From Obelidium mucronatum (taxonomy: Eukaryota; Chytridiomycota; Chytridiomycetes; Chytridiales; Chytriomycetaceae), in NCBI GenBank assembly GCA_025765595.1, contig JAIVFH010000072.1, positions 114,178 through 178,177 of the forward strand: a DNA stretch of 64,000 bases, written 5' to 3'. The translations under genes were made by a program, and so were the position numbers. Below, piece after piece: positions 11,616-21,871 of this stretch. The notes under the pieces are model-generated. The model was not told where the DNA came from, searched no databases, and saw nothing but the letters and a program-made list of their open reading frames with translations. Positions within the stretch are counted from its first letter, which is position 1. Each line of letters begins with the position of its first letter.

Positions 11616-12586
11616 TTATGTTTTTACAACTGAAAACAGCTTCATCCACACAAACGCAAAAACAAAGAGCAGGCAAACTCCAACAACCGCAAACACTGTC
11701 AGCCAGCAGTTGCCACGCGTCGTTGCGAGCACCTTCTCCAGCTTGCTTCCCTGTCGAGTAATTGTCTGCACGTTTGCATCCAGCTTGTGTTCCGCGTCCG
11801 CCATCACCTAATCACAGAAAGTGGGTGGTTCGTTTTTTGGGTTGGTTGAAACCCCACACAACGACATCAAACCTCTTTATCGCGTGCCAAAGAGTCTCCA
11901 AACATTAGCGAATTTGCTTTCAATCGCTCCGCCATTTTGACCAAATCTTCCGATATAGCCTCTTGCATCTTTTGCTGTTCTTTTAAAATCCGCTCGTCGT
12001 CTGGATTATCCGGCTTTACATCTTGGATGGAAGAAACATTCCTGTTTCCAATAGCGCAATTATTGAGCATCCGCACGAACGGCACCAATATCGACAGTAC
12101 CTCCGCCTCAGCAGTTCAGATTTCGCATCTCGAGCTTAGTTGCCGCCAAGACAATGGTTGATTAGAAGAGCGCCAGTCGATCTCATCATGATCACCTTCT
12201 TGTTTTGCCGCTGCTGGCGCATTTCTCGGCGCAGCAGTTTCCAGACGCACCCACGGCGTCGCGGGATTCGCCAGACCGGCGAGCAGCTCGGCCTCGCGGT
12301 CCGCAGCGGCGGGCGGCGGCGGCGGCGCGCGCGGGCCGGAGGGAGACGCATGCGGCGGCCGCGCACTGGCGGCCCACTCGTCGAGCGCCGCCAGCCGCGC
12401 TTCAAACCCGCTCGCTGCCGCTGCCGCCGCGCGCACAAACGCCAGTGTCGTGCGCGTCTTCGCCGCCAGCAGCCCGCGCTGCGCCGCATCGTCCGGCGCC
12501 GCCGTCCACGCGCCCTCGAGGCCCGCTAGGATGCCGTCGATGCGCCGCGCCGAGAGCGGCGTTGCCGTTGCTGTCGCGGTGCTCAT
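11616..12586 (-). CDS. USE1: USE1-type SNARE (ER-Golgi retrograde traffic)
   Basis: Tail-anchored Qc-type SNARE at the ER that receives COPI vesicles. Exons (minus): 12586..12196, 12105..11873, 11807..11616, 271 aa. Evidence is the C-terminal half: KMAERLKANSLMFGDSL, then DKEVMADAEHKLDANVQT and ITRQGSKLEKVLATTRGN (SNARE heptads), then a transmembrane anchor WLTVFAVVGVCLLFVFAF and a short tail. The N-terminal 130 residues are Ala/Pro-rich and encoded by very GC-rich DNA; no family motif is obvious there. Intron 1 (12106-12195) was chosen because it removes in-frame stops and joins phase 1 to phase 1; its ends are less certain than intron 2. The start is 42 bp from the divergent gene at 12,629. 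Confidence 0.85.
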
Positions 12587-12628
12587 CTGCTTTCTGCGTG
12601 TTTAATAAAGGTGCGGAATTTAAATTCG

Positions 12629-15600
12629 ATGAATACCACTGTCTCACTCCCTGGCTCTGTCGCATCGGACGCGGCGCCTCGATGCGACTCGACTCACTCG
12701 ACAATTATTAACGCAAGTATGCTTGCATCGAATGACTGCGCGTCTGCATGTCAAGAACCTGTTGCAAAAACGCGAGACTGTTCGGACAGCTGTACAAACT
12801 CTCTTTCCGACAGTCCTGCGAATCCAGACCGTATTGTCTCAATCGAGAATCTCGCTGTCGCGCTTATTCAGCCTCAAGCGTTTTTCCCAGTTGTTGTTCA
12901 AGAAGTTAGTCGGTCATCCGTTCTCTCGTCTCAACTCTAACATGGTTTAACTTTTCTAGAATCTTGCTATTGTATTGCATCACACTGTTTCAAATTCAAA
13001 TGAGCCCGGGAATAAGTCTGCCGTCACCTCCTCAAGTCTGGCGGCCATGGCGAGCGACACTGCTACTGACGCCACAAAACCGCAAACCTTCGAACAGGAT
13101 ACTTTTCAAAACGAACCCTTGATTCTGTCTGATTCTCCTGCATCGCGCTTTGTGGACCCAAGAAGCATTTTTCCTGTAACTGAAAAAGCTGTCTCTTCAG
13201 ACGTAGTTGTGGCGAATGACAACTTCACTGAGGCCACAGAGCAGCAAACATTCGAAGTCACTCAACTTCAAAATACACACTTGCTTCTGTCTGATTCCAT
13301 TCTGCGCGTTATACAGCTTCCAGCAGCACTGCAAGCAGCAACGCTCAAACAGGAAGAAACATCATACCCACCCACTTCCGAAAAGGGGCGTCATTGCGAT
13401 CTTGACCATATAGTTTCATGTGATATTATTCCCTCTGAATCTGATTCACGGTACCAGAGTGACCAGCCGTTGCTTCAGATGTACCACCTGAGTGATACCG
13501 ATATCACTAATGTTAATAACGACGTAACTACAACCCAACCAACAACTGAGCTTTTAGAATTTGAATGCCTTCAAAATCTTGCAAACGACGGTTCTGCCAC
13601 CAAAATGGAAGAAAACACCCAAGCCATTGAAAACGCGACAACAAAAACATGCAATGAGGCCGAGAATCGTGATAGTTCTGATGAATTGGATGGATTGAAA
13701 CCAGTCGAAGTTCGCAATATGGTTATGGATTTTCTCCCAGCACCGAACAATGATGCATCACATGAAACGTTGGATCAAGTTCACCTTGAAGTTCTATCAG
13801 TAAATGAAGAAGATGTGTCAATGAGTTTAATTGGTTCTGAGTTGGAAAAACAGAAATGTGCGGCTCCCATCGAGGAAGAAGAAACGGCGCATTTTCACAT
13901 TGACACCGAAATTGGCTGCGAAGTTGGTGTGAATGTTGAGGAACCCTGTGTGGGTGCACTGTCAGCTTTTGGAGAACCAGAGGGACAGGCATTATTTATG
14001 GAAAAAGAACCAGTATCTGTTGAAGAATGTTATGAAAGTTTGGATGATATCAAGGCAGTAGGCCAAAAGGATTTACCTGACGATTCTGCAGGTTCTTTAA
14101 TGAACGTTTTCTCATTGGATTGTGAGCTCTCTGAACCAGCCACCATTCTTGACGCACCATGCGCTCACAATAATGAAAAAGAGTCACTATCAAATGACTG
14201 TGTTCGTGAAATTGATGCCCAATCGACTCAAAGTGTTGCGCAATCACCGTTGGTTATTTATATAGCACCTGAATGTGTTGTGAATACTGAAACAAACGGA
14301 AGAATCAATGGAGACTTGCCCTTGGTGAATGATTCTGACATGAACAGCTTGGAAGACGTCTGCAAAACCTTGCAACCAGGAATATCAAAAACACCAAAGA
14401 GCCTTCAAAGCGGTTTCTGCAATTCTTTGGATAAACAGGCATCTGCTGTTGTATTGCCGAAACTTGCATTCACCACTGAATTGGACGGTTCGTCAACCCT
14501 GTCGTCCACCTCCTCCTTACTAATTCCATCAAACTTATGAAAATTAGAGATCAAAACCGACTCCCTGGTCAGCTTTATTCCACTTTGTACCGGTGGTAGC
14601 ACACCCACTCAAATGCAACCGCAACAATTTGATTTTGAAGGAGTTGTCGCCTCCTCGGTTGATTCACCATCATCTTTCGGCACATCACCTCAAATGATTT
14701 CCCACGATTTCGTCTTTGTTGAACCAACAGCAGCTTCAAATGAATCTCTAGCTAATGAATCACAAATGGCGATTGTTAATCCTGATGTACTTGGATCTCA
14801 ACTGTCGCCGCAATGCACTTTTGAAGAAGTTCACGATGATTTGCATTCAGCTCTCTTGCCGTCGCCATCTGTCTTTTTTGAATCTAGCAGTTTGATGATT
14901 TGTGACTACAATAGTTCGAACCAAGTCCCGCAAAATGAAACACCCATGAGCGGAAATACAGTCAAAAGAGCAGGAGAAAGATTTCAACTGGCTGAAAATG
15001 AAGACCCAACTGTTGAACGTCCTCAAAATCCTCAAGCTGATGAAGAAGCCTTACAATTCGATTGTCGTGTGCAAAAGATTGACGCGAATCTTCAGGCATC
15101 TGACTTATCGGTTGATGAAATTAAATCAGTAGACTTGATGAACGAGCTGGATTTGCAGGACGCTGATGTTGTGGTCAATCATGATCTTTGCAGTGACATT
15201 CCCTTACGAGACAGTCGAAGTTTGGAAGACCAGAGTCATGATACGATGCATCAATTTGAAGCGAAAACGATTCTTGTGAGTTTATTTGGGTAACCTTATA
15301 ATAATTGTCTTCACTTACATTATTTTTTTTTTTATTTTTTTTATTTTTTATCAAGGCAAACCCCACCCTGCACAAGAAACCAATCAGAAAACCATTCAAA
15401 GCCCCTAAATTTGTTTCCAAGGAGGATTCACCTCATGCGCCGCCAGCCCATGCTGACATCAGAAATGATACAACACCAGTAACAGAATTAAGCAAAGCAG
15501 AGAAAGCAACGATCCCCCGAAAAACCACCATCCGTGCTTTCAAGCCGCCAACGCGAATCGATGCGCTGATTACTGCTCCCTCTCTTGAACTCCCAAAAGG

Positions 15601-16629
15601 CCAAAACTCAATCATCAACCTCCAAGTAAAACCTCAATTCGACGCAAATTCCACTCAAACAATGCCCCAGAACAAGAAGCAAATCGATTCCATCAAGGAT
15701 ACAAACTTATTGATTCAGCAGCAGCAGCAAAATCCACCTCGAATTGACGCCGCATCATTTGGGTTGACACCAAAGCAGTTTCGAGCCCACCTAGAAAGCC
15801 ATCCAGATATCCAATCACTCGTTTTTTTGCGTGCTCAATTAGAAAGGAAATTGAAAGGCCTTGTGGAGGCCAAGGAAAAGATTCTTGGTGCTGAAAGGCT
15901 GAGCAAGAGTGTGAGTGGTTTTTTATTTATTTTTATTTTATCTTTGCATGAGTTTTTTTCTTTTTGATTAAAATGACCCCTTTTCAAAACTCCATATTTT
16001 TTTTGGCGGTACAGGAGGAAGGTGAAAAGATTCGAGATTTGTGTCTTAAATGGAAGAAGGCATGTCGTGATGGTATTGTGGAACTAAGGGATTTGGCTGG
16101 CCCGCGAGTGAGAATTTATGGCCAAGATTATGGACGAACGGATACCGGGAATGCAGCTTTACTTGATGGGGGATACATCGCGGGTGGTGGTGATGGTGGT
16201 GGAATTCCAAATCTACAAGGGGCCAGCAAACGCCGTAATCGTGGTGGCGACCAAAGCACTAGAAAAAAGGCACGATTGAATGAAAAAAATAAGAAGGAGG
16301 ATAATGCAGATGAAGATGAGGATGAAGATGCAGCAGGGTGGAGCAACTTTGTGAAGAGAATGGGTGTGGGATGTGTAGTCGAAACAGGGGATATCAGCAG
16401 CGAGGATGAAGAAATGGACGACGGGACCGAAGAAGCCATCACCAAAGAATCTGACCAATTAGATGGAGGGTATCATGTGCTCGATTCGATCGATAACTCT
16501 GCTGTCCGGTCAGTTCGTGAGTTCCGTGATGGAGATCAATGGAATTTGAAAGATCTCGGAATCAATATTGGAATGGATGTTACAGAGTATGGGATGTACA
16601 ATAGCGATGAGGATTGTTTTGATGATTAG
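12629..16629 (+). CDS. 1,233-aa acidic protein with Sfr1/Mei5-like C-terminal region
   Basis: Exons 12629..12904, 12960..14487, 14548..15275, 15356..15910, 16015..16629. The in-frame TGA at 14538 falls inside a 60-nt intron (GTTCGT, branch CTAAT, 3' AAATTAG), so the frame is intact. Residues 1 to ~840 are Asp/Glu/Ser-rich with no recognised fold. Then come short basic motifs RKPFKAPKFVSK and RAFKPPTRI, and a coiled coil (KQFRAHLES, FLRAQLERKLKGLVEAKEK, KIRDLCLKWKKACRDGIVEL) resembling the Sfr1/Mei5 partner of Swi5, which stimulates Rad51/Dmc1 strand exchange. An acidic tail ends CFDD. Sfr1 proteins are normally ~300 aa, so the long N-terminal part is unusual. The Sfr1 link rests on motif resemblance only; an unrelated coiled-coil nuclear protein is possible. 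Confidence 0.6.
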
Positions 16630-17111
16630 AACTTTCCTTTCCTACGGATGTGCATTGAAGAGATTGATTCTCTTTCGCTTTAATACATTATTCAATTCAC
16701 TTTCACGGATTGTTTGTAAGATACCCTCTGGATGATGTTGGCCGGGTTTAACTTGCATTTTTCTATCTTCACATTTTCTTCATTTTTCCGAAAGGTGAGC
16801 AGAGACCTTAACTTTTGGTTGGAGGGACAGCGAGCAACCTTCGAAGCATGAGAGCGGGAGCCATCAAACAGCTGACTGGAAGTAGTAACTCTGGGCAGCT
16901 GTAGTAGTAGTCGCTTAGCAGTTACCGAGTTTGGGTTGGGAGGCGAAAAATATTTCTTCTTTGAAAGTTTTCTGCTTGAACTGAGGATATAGTTTAGGGT
17001 ACTGGGACCGAGCAAACGGGTGTATGAGGCTGGTGTGAGTGTGGAAGGGAGCGAGGTGTTGGGTGGATGTTCTTATGCGTTAACCGTCACACTAAACACC
17101 ACTCGTTTCAG
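16630..17111. other. Intergenic region upstream of the zinc-finger gene
   Basis: No coding sequence I would support. Pyrimidine- and purine-rich patches and many GT/AG signals suggest 3' UTR of the left gene and promoter or long 5' leader of the right gene. No TATA box stands out. Confidence 0.5.
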
Positions 17112-18151
17112 ATGAGTACAAAGTCACCGCAAAACCCACCATCAAAGCCCGGCGGCTCGTCGTCGGATTTCGAAACAACACCAGGAAAGGTTCCGTTGCA
17201 ACATCATGAGCCGGTGTACCATCACCACCCTCATCGTCAGCCTGACTATGGTGAAGGCCCAGTCTCAGACCCGCAACATATAGTTCGTATCTAGTGTGTG
17301 TTTTATGGCAGCAGCTTTCTTTTGACTCTCCTTTGGCAAACCCCAAACAGCATGATATGCAGAACTATGGAATCTACAACATGTATCCACAGGGGCCACC
17401 TGACCCCTACAGCCATCATCCGTACATGGGACAACAATCGGATCCCCGTTATTTACAGGGAATGGGAGGCATGGATAACTCGTTTCCGGGCCAAGTAATA
17501 ACTATCTTCTTTATGAACATTAAGTCTGTCTAACCTCGAGTTTTTTTTTTTTTTGAAAGGGGCTCACTTTACCCTACATGGGCCATCAAGATTCACACGG
17601 AGCCAGTTCAGATTACAATCAATCCTCACACAGGCCCCACCCTACTCACCCCACATCACCCATACGCACAAGCATCAACAGGATCACCCAACAATAGCTC
17701 ACGCAGGAAAGGCCGTAGTCACCAACCACAGCAACAGCAGCAACAGCAGCAGCATCATCAGCAGCAGCAGCACCAGCAGCAGCAGCAACAACCCAACCCA
17801 CACCACCCACCGCAATTCTATATGGATCCATCACACCAACCCCATCATTTGGAACAACACCACATGTACCAACACCATCCAGACGCAATGTATCATCCCG
17901 GGCATCATCCAGGATTACATCTTGAGCACGGTGGATTTGTTGGAGATGGAGGAGGAGGAGTGCAAGAGTTTGATCAAGTTACAGGAGCCCCGATTCCGTC
18001 TGCGAATCCTCCTGGGCCAGTGATTAATGACCGGTCCGCGGCTGCTGCCGCGCTGGTGTCTTCTATTGTTGCTGTTGATAATGGAAAAGGAAGTAAGGTT
18101 TACAAGTGTCCGAGACCGCTGTGTACCAAGGTATTTTTTTTTTCAAAAAAT

Positions 18152-18187
<36 letters not shown>

Positions 18188-18664
18188 TTAAATCTTGCAT
18201 AATAACAGGTGTACAAGAACCCCAACGGTCTCAAATATCATCTGGATCGAGGGGCTTGTGAAGTTGACCATGATGTGATGGAAGCGACAACTGGGATATC
18301 GTTGCACACAGATGATCCTACAGCACTGTTTAATTTGCAACAGCAAGCCCAGCAAGCTCTTCACAATGGATACGAAGGGTTTGGTCCTGACGGGAACCCT
18401 CTGCCTGGTGGTGGTGGAAGGCACGATGGGACAGTGAATGTGGCGGCGGCGGCGGCAGCGGCGGCAGCTGCGGGGACTCAGAATCTAACAGCAGCGCTAA
18501 TGGCGAGTGATGATAGTTTAAAGATTGTGCACAGGCCGTATGGCTGCAAGATTGCCGGTTGTGGGAAAAGATACCAAAACTTGAATGGGCTAAAGTACCA
18601 CGCGAAAACGGCTCATACGGGTTTGGATTTCAAGACGGAGGTGTATGTGTTGTACCCATTCTGA
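17112..18664 (+). CDS. Sfp1/JAZF1-like split C2H2 zinc-finger transcription factor
   Basis: Sfp1 in yeast drives ribosome-biogenesis genes; JAZF1 shares the same finger type. Exons 17112..17282, 17351..17494, 17560..18130, 18209..18664. The first finger reads YKCPRPLCTK then VYKNPNGLKYHLDRGAC, split by an intron with a 34-nt poly(T). The second reads YGCKIAGCGKRYQNLNGLKYHAKTAH. Both carry the NxNGLKYH signature of this family. Gln/His-rich tracts lie between. One problem: exon 3 opens in the frame GLTLPYMGHQDSHG but the Gln-rich and finger parts need the +1 frame, and the first frame meets a TAG near 17,695. Either a small indel or an unrecognised intron lies at about 17,630-17,690. The 3' end may also splice on beyond 18,629. 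It is convergent with gephyrin. Confidence 0.75.
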
Positions 18665-18740
18665 TTTTTTTTTTTCTTTTTTCAAGAAATGAATTAAAAA
18701 GAAGAGAATATTCGGAAGGTTGTGTTTTTTTTATCCTTCT

Positions 18741-21011
18741 TTAAATTAAAAAGGCTTCAACAACGTCTCCTTCCGCCAATGATTGCTTCTCGCTTGTGGC
18801 CGGTGGCAATTTCAAAAGTGCATTCGCTCCTCGCATCGATAGCATCCTTGAACTCATTTGAGACCCTGTTCCGTGTGCAATAAATCGCGTCACACCATTC
18901 ACTGAATCCAGCTCTAAACTCAGATGCACGCGATAAAACTCTGGACGAGCATCAAGTTGGATAGAGTGTGCCACCTGAGGAAATATAATGAGAGGCAAGA
19001 AAAATATGTAAGTAAGGAATATGACCCTCAGGAATATGACCGACCTTTGCTAATACACTTTGGAGGTTGGGGGAAGGATATCCCGCCATTTTACGAAGAG
19101 CCGGTAAAACAAAGAGATAAAACCCAACTATGGAAGAATATTTCAGACAAATGAGAAATTTAACAAAAAAACAAAAATACAGTACCAAGTGCAGAAACAG
19201 GATTTCCTGGCAGTGCAAAAATAAGTTTTTCTACGCCATTCTTTTCAACAGTTGCAAACGTTGTTGGTTTGCCTGGTTTCATCAAAACACGGCCAAACCA
19301 AATTTTCGCTCCCAAACGCCTTTCCAAAACCGACTTCATCATGTCAGCTTCTCCCATTGATACTCCTCCCGTCGTAATAATAACATTGCTTTGTGATTCA
19401 ATCGCATTGTGGAGCAAATTATAGAGACTGTCTTGAGTGTCTTGAGCAACTAGAGGAGAAGTCAAAATCGTACAATGGGGCATAGCGGCTTGAATAGCGG
19501 TTGCGAGAGACGGAAAGTTTGTGTCGCGAACGTACGGAGCTGGGAGGGGCGAAGGGGTTGAATAATGCACCAGTTCATTTCCGGTCGAAAGGATTGAGAT
19601 TGTGGGGTGTGGGTGTGCCAAAACCTGATAATGATTTAAAAGAGAATCACGGAAAACCGCATTTGATGATTCGATAGAGTATTCATACATCAGTTACACC
19701 AACAGACGCAAGTAAACCGACTTCACCTCCAGCAGCTGATACCAAACTACCATTTTCCAGAATCAATTCACCGACAGCAGCGTCACTGCCAATCGCTCGA
19801 ATGTTTTCATTTTTTTGAACGGCAGACTTTAAAATACGAATATTCACTTCTTCTCCTGATGCTGAAGAATCTACCAGCTCCGTATCTTCAACCATTACAA
19901 CAGCGTCAGCTCCTTCGGGAACCATTGCCCCAGTGGTAACACGAGCAATCGTTCCAGACTTCAAAATATGACCGTCAGACGCTTGGTCTGGGGCACCAGC
20001 GTGCTGAACTTGACTGACAGGATACACTCCAGGACCGTCAGAAGCTATACTCAAGTAGGAAAGATCAAAAAAAAAAAAACTGGAAAATAACAAGAATCAA
20101 CTTACAAATCACAGCATATCCATCAACAACAGACGCGCGATATCCAGGGACTGGATCAACAGCTTTGACATCTTGGGCGAGAATATGGCCAGCCAAAGAA
20201 TCGGATACTTTCATTACTCTGGGAGACAAAACCGTCGCGTGCTCCATCACCGTTTTCAGGGCTTGATCGAAGGGTATCAACGGGTAAGCGGATTTTCTGA
20301 CACGATTTGCAACTGTGGCGTCCAAGTCGCTAGAGAGACCAAATGCTTCCACTTTCTCTGACACGTCGACACGATCGGATGTATGATGACAGACATGCAC
20401 ATGGCTTTTGTGATGAGAATGCGAATGCGAATGCGAATGCGAATGCGCAGCGTCTTTGATCATTTTCGCGTGTGTTGCGTCGCCCGCAGTTGGGCCGCCG
20501 CGCACCAGCTCGACGGCGTGCGGCAGCACGGACAGCAGCGCGGCCAGGTTCTCAGTCGCGCCCTTCGGCGAGCCCGGCAGCGTCAGCACCAGCGAGCGGC
20601 GGCGCACGCCGGCCACGGGGCGCGCCAGGGCGGCCAGCGGCGTGGCGGCCAGGCCGGCGGCCAGCATCGCGGCGACGAGCCCCGGCGCCGCGCGCTCGAG
20701 CAGCGGCGCCACGGCCTCGGGCGTCACGTCGCGCGCGCCGAACCCCGTGCCGCCCGTCGTCACCACGAGCCCCGGCGCCGCGCCGCCCGCCGCGTCCGTC
20801 CACTGCGCCACGGCCGCCGCGATCGCCGCCGCGTCGTCCGCCACCACGCGCGTGTCCGCCACGCGCCAGCCCGCGCTGAGCACGAGCGCCGCGAGCGCCG
20901 GCCCGCTGCGGTCCTCCGCCTCGCCGCGAGACACGCGGTCGCTGACTAAGCTGCGTTAGCGCAACATGCGCGCGTGCAAGAAAGAATACCTGTCAGAATT
21001 GCAACGTCCAT
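18741..21011 (-). CDS. cnxE: Gephyrin-type molybdenum cofactor synthesis protein (MogA-MoeA fusion)
   Basis: Bifunctional enzyme that adenylylates molybdopterin (G domain) and inserts molybdate (E domain). Exons (minus): 21011..20990, 20945..20106, 20044..19689, 19624..19186, 19127..19045, 18974..18741, 657 aa. G domain: MDVAILTVSDRVSRGEAEDR, VVTTGGTGFGARDVTPEA, LPGSPKGATENL. E domain: ALKTVMEHA, VVDGYAVI, GAMVPEGADAVVMVEDTE, SILSTGNELV, VIITTGGVSMGEADMMK, ALPGNPVSALVGF, LPALRKMAGY. The order G then E is that of animal gephyrin and fungal cnxE, the reverse of plant CNX1. The linker at about residues 174-195 is unusually His-rich (alternating His-Ser, then HHKSHVHVCHH). Exon 2 is very GC-rich up to about 20,440. 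Confidence 0.95.
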
Positions 21012-21023
21012 TTATTGATAAAA

Positions 21024-21804
21024 ATGTTCAACACTATAATCTTGGCTGGCTGCGAGGACGACAAGGGCTTTGAAAAGGTGTGCTCACTTTGGCTTCAACG
21101 CCACACCACTAACTCGCATCACGTGAGAAATAGGCGGAAGGTTCGTTGGTCAAAATTGCCTCCACTACCTTCCCTGCAAACACAACAAGGACACAAACGA
21201 GGCCGATACTACCTCCCTCAAGATACACAGATATCTGAGATATTGCGCTAACTCTGCTACTTTGCTTGTCTTGTTTATAGCACTGGCGTATCACCTTTGC
21301 GCCAACCTTCCAGAATACTCCATTGAAATCAACCTAGTTCCACTGAAAGAATGGGACTCTTACAAGAGATCAGTATATCAAGAAAATGGATGGGATAATC
21401 GCCGTGCCCGTGATCGTAAAATTAAAACTCTGGATGAACTGCAACAAATCATTTGGAGAGATAGTGGCGAACTTATTGGAAACACAGAAGACTATATCAA
21501 ACTCGTAGGAAACTTCAATAATGATCAATTATTGATGTCTTTCCTTCTTGTGACTTCTCTTTCTTTATTTTATTTAGATGAAACACTCTTATGGGGAAAC
21601 AGTGGTTCAAACAGGTCTATTTCGCGTGACCGACTCGCCGTGATGCCTTTTAAGGACCAAATAAATGATCTTCTTTCTGTTGACAGCTTAATTGATTGCA
21701 TTGTTCTTGGTTGTATTTGGAATTTCATTGTCTGTGTTTGTCTCTTGGAGATCTTTTGTGCCATCACAAAGGTCTTTGGAAACTACTCCAGAAAGAAAAG
21801 ATAA
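21024..21804 (+). CDS. MDH1B-like N-terminal domain, short or decayed gene
   Basis: The start reads MFNTIILAGCEDDKGFEK, and after a probable intron ending TTTATAG at 21,281 an exon reads ALAYHLCANLPEYSIEINLV, EWDSYKRSVYQENGW and QIIWRDSGELIGN. This aligns by eye with the N-terminal domain of MDH1B (LADYLQKNLPDFRI, then W..WL..VC..N.W and IIWREL), a cilia-associated malate-dehydrogenase-like protein. I see no Rossmann or catalytic region downstream; the frame runs on through hydrophobic sequence to a TAA at 21,802, or splices at ~21,493 into a short tail. The first intron's phase does not join cleanly, so it may be a pseudogene. The ATG is 12 bp from the divergent gephyrin ATG. Assignment is tentative. 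Confidence 0.4.
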
Positions 21805-21871
21805 AGTCACCATTCATATTTCAATTTGAACGGACAACCCACCAGATTCAAGGAGATACTACTTCTCATCA

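Noticed and set aside
14538..14540. Apparent stop splitting the acidic Sfr1-like protein into two genes
   Set aside because: A 60-nt intron with good donor, branch and acceptor removes it and keeps phase.
20383..20959. Several Arg/Ala/Ser-rich plus-strand frames over 20,380-20,960
   Set aside because: Caused by high GC content opposite gephyrin exon 2; all frames are open by composition.
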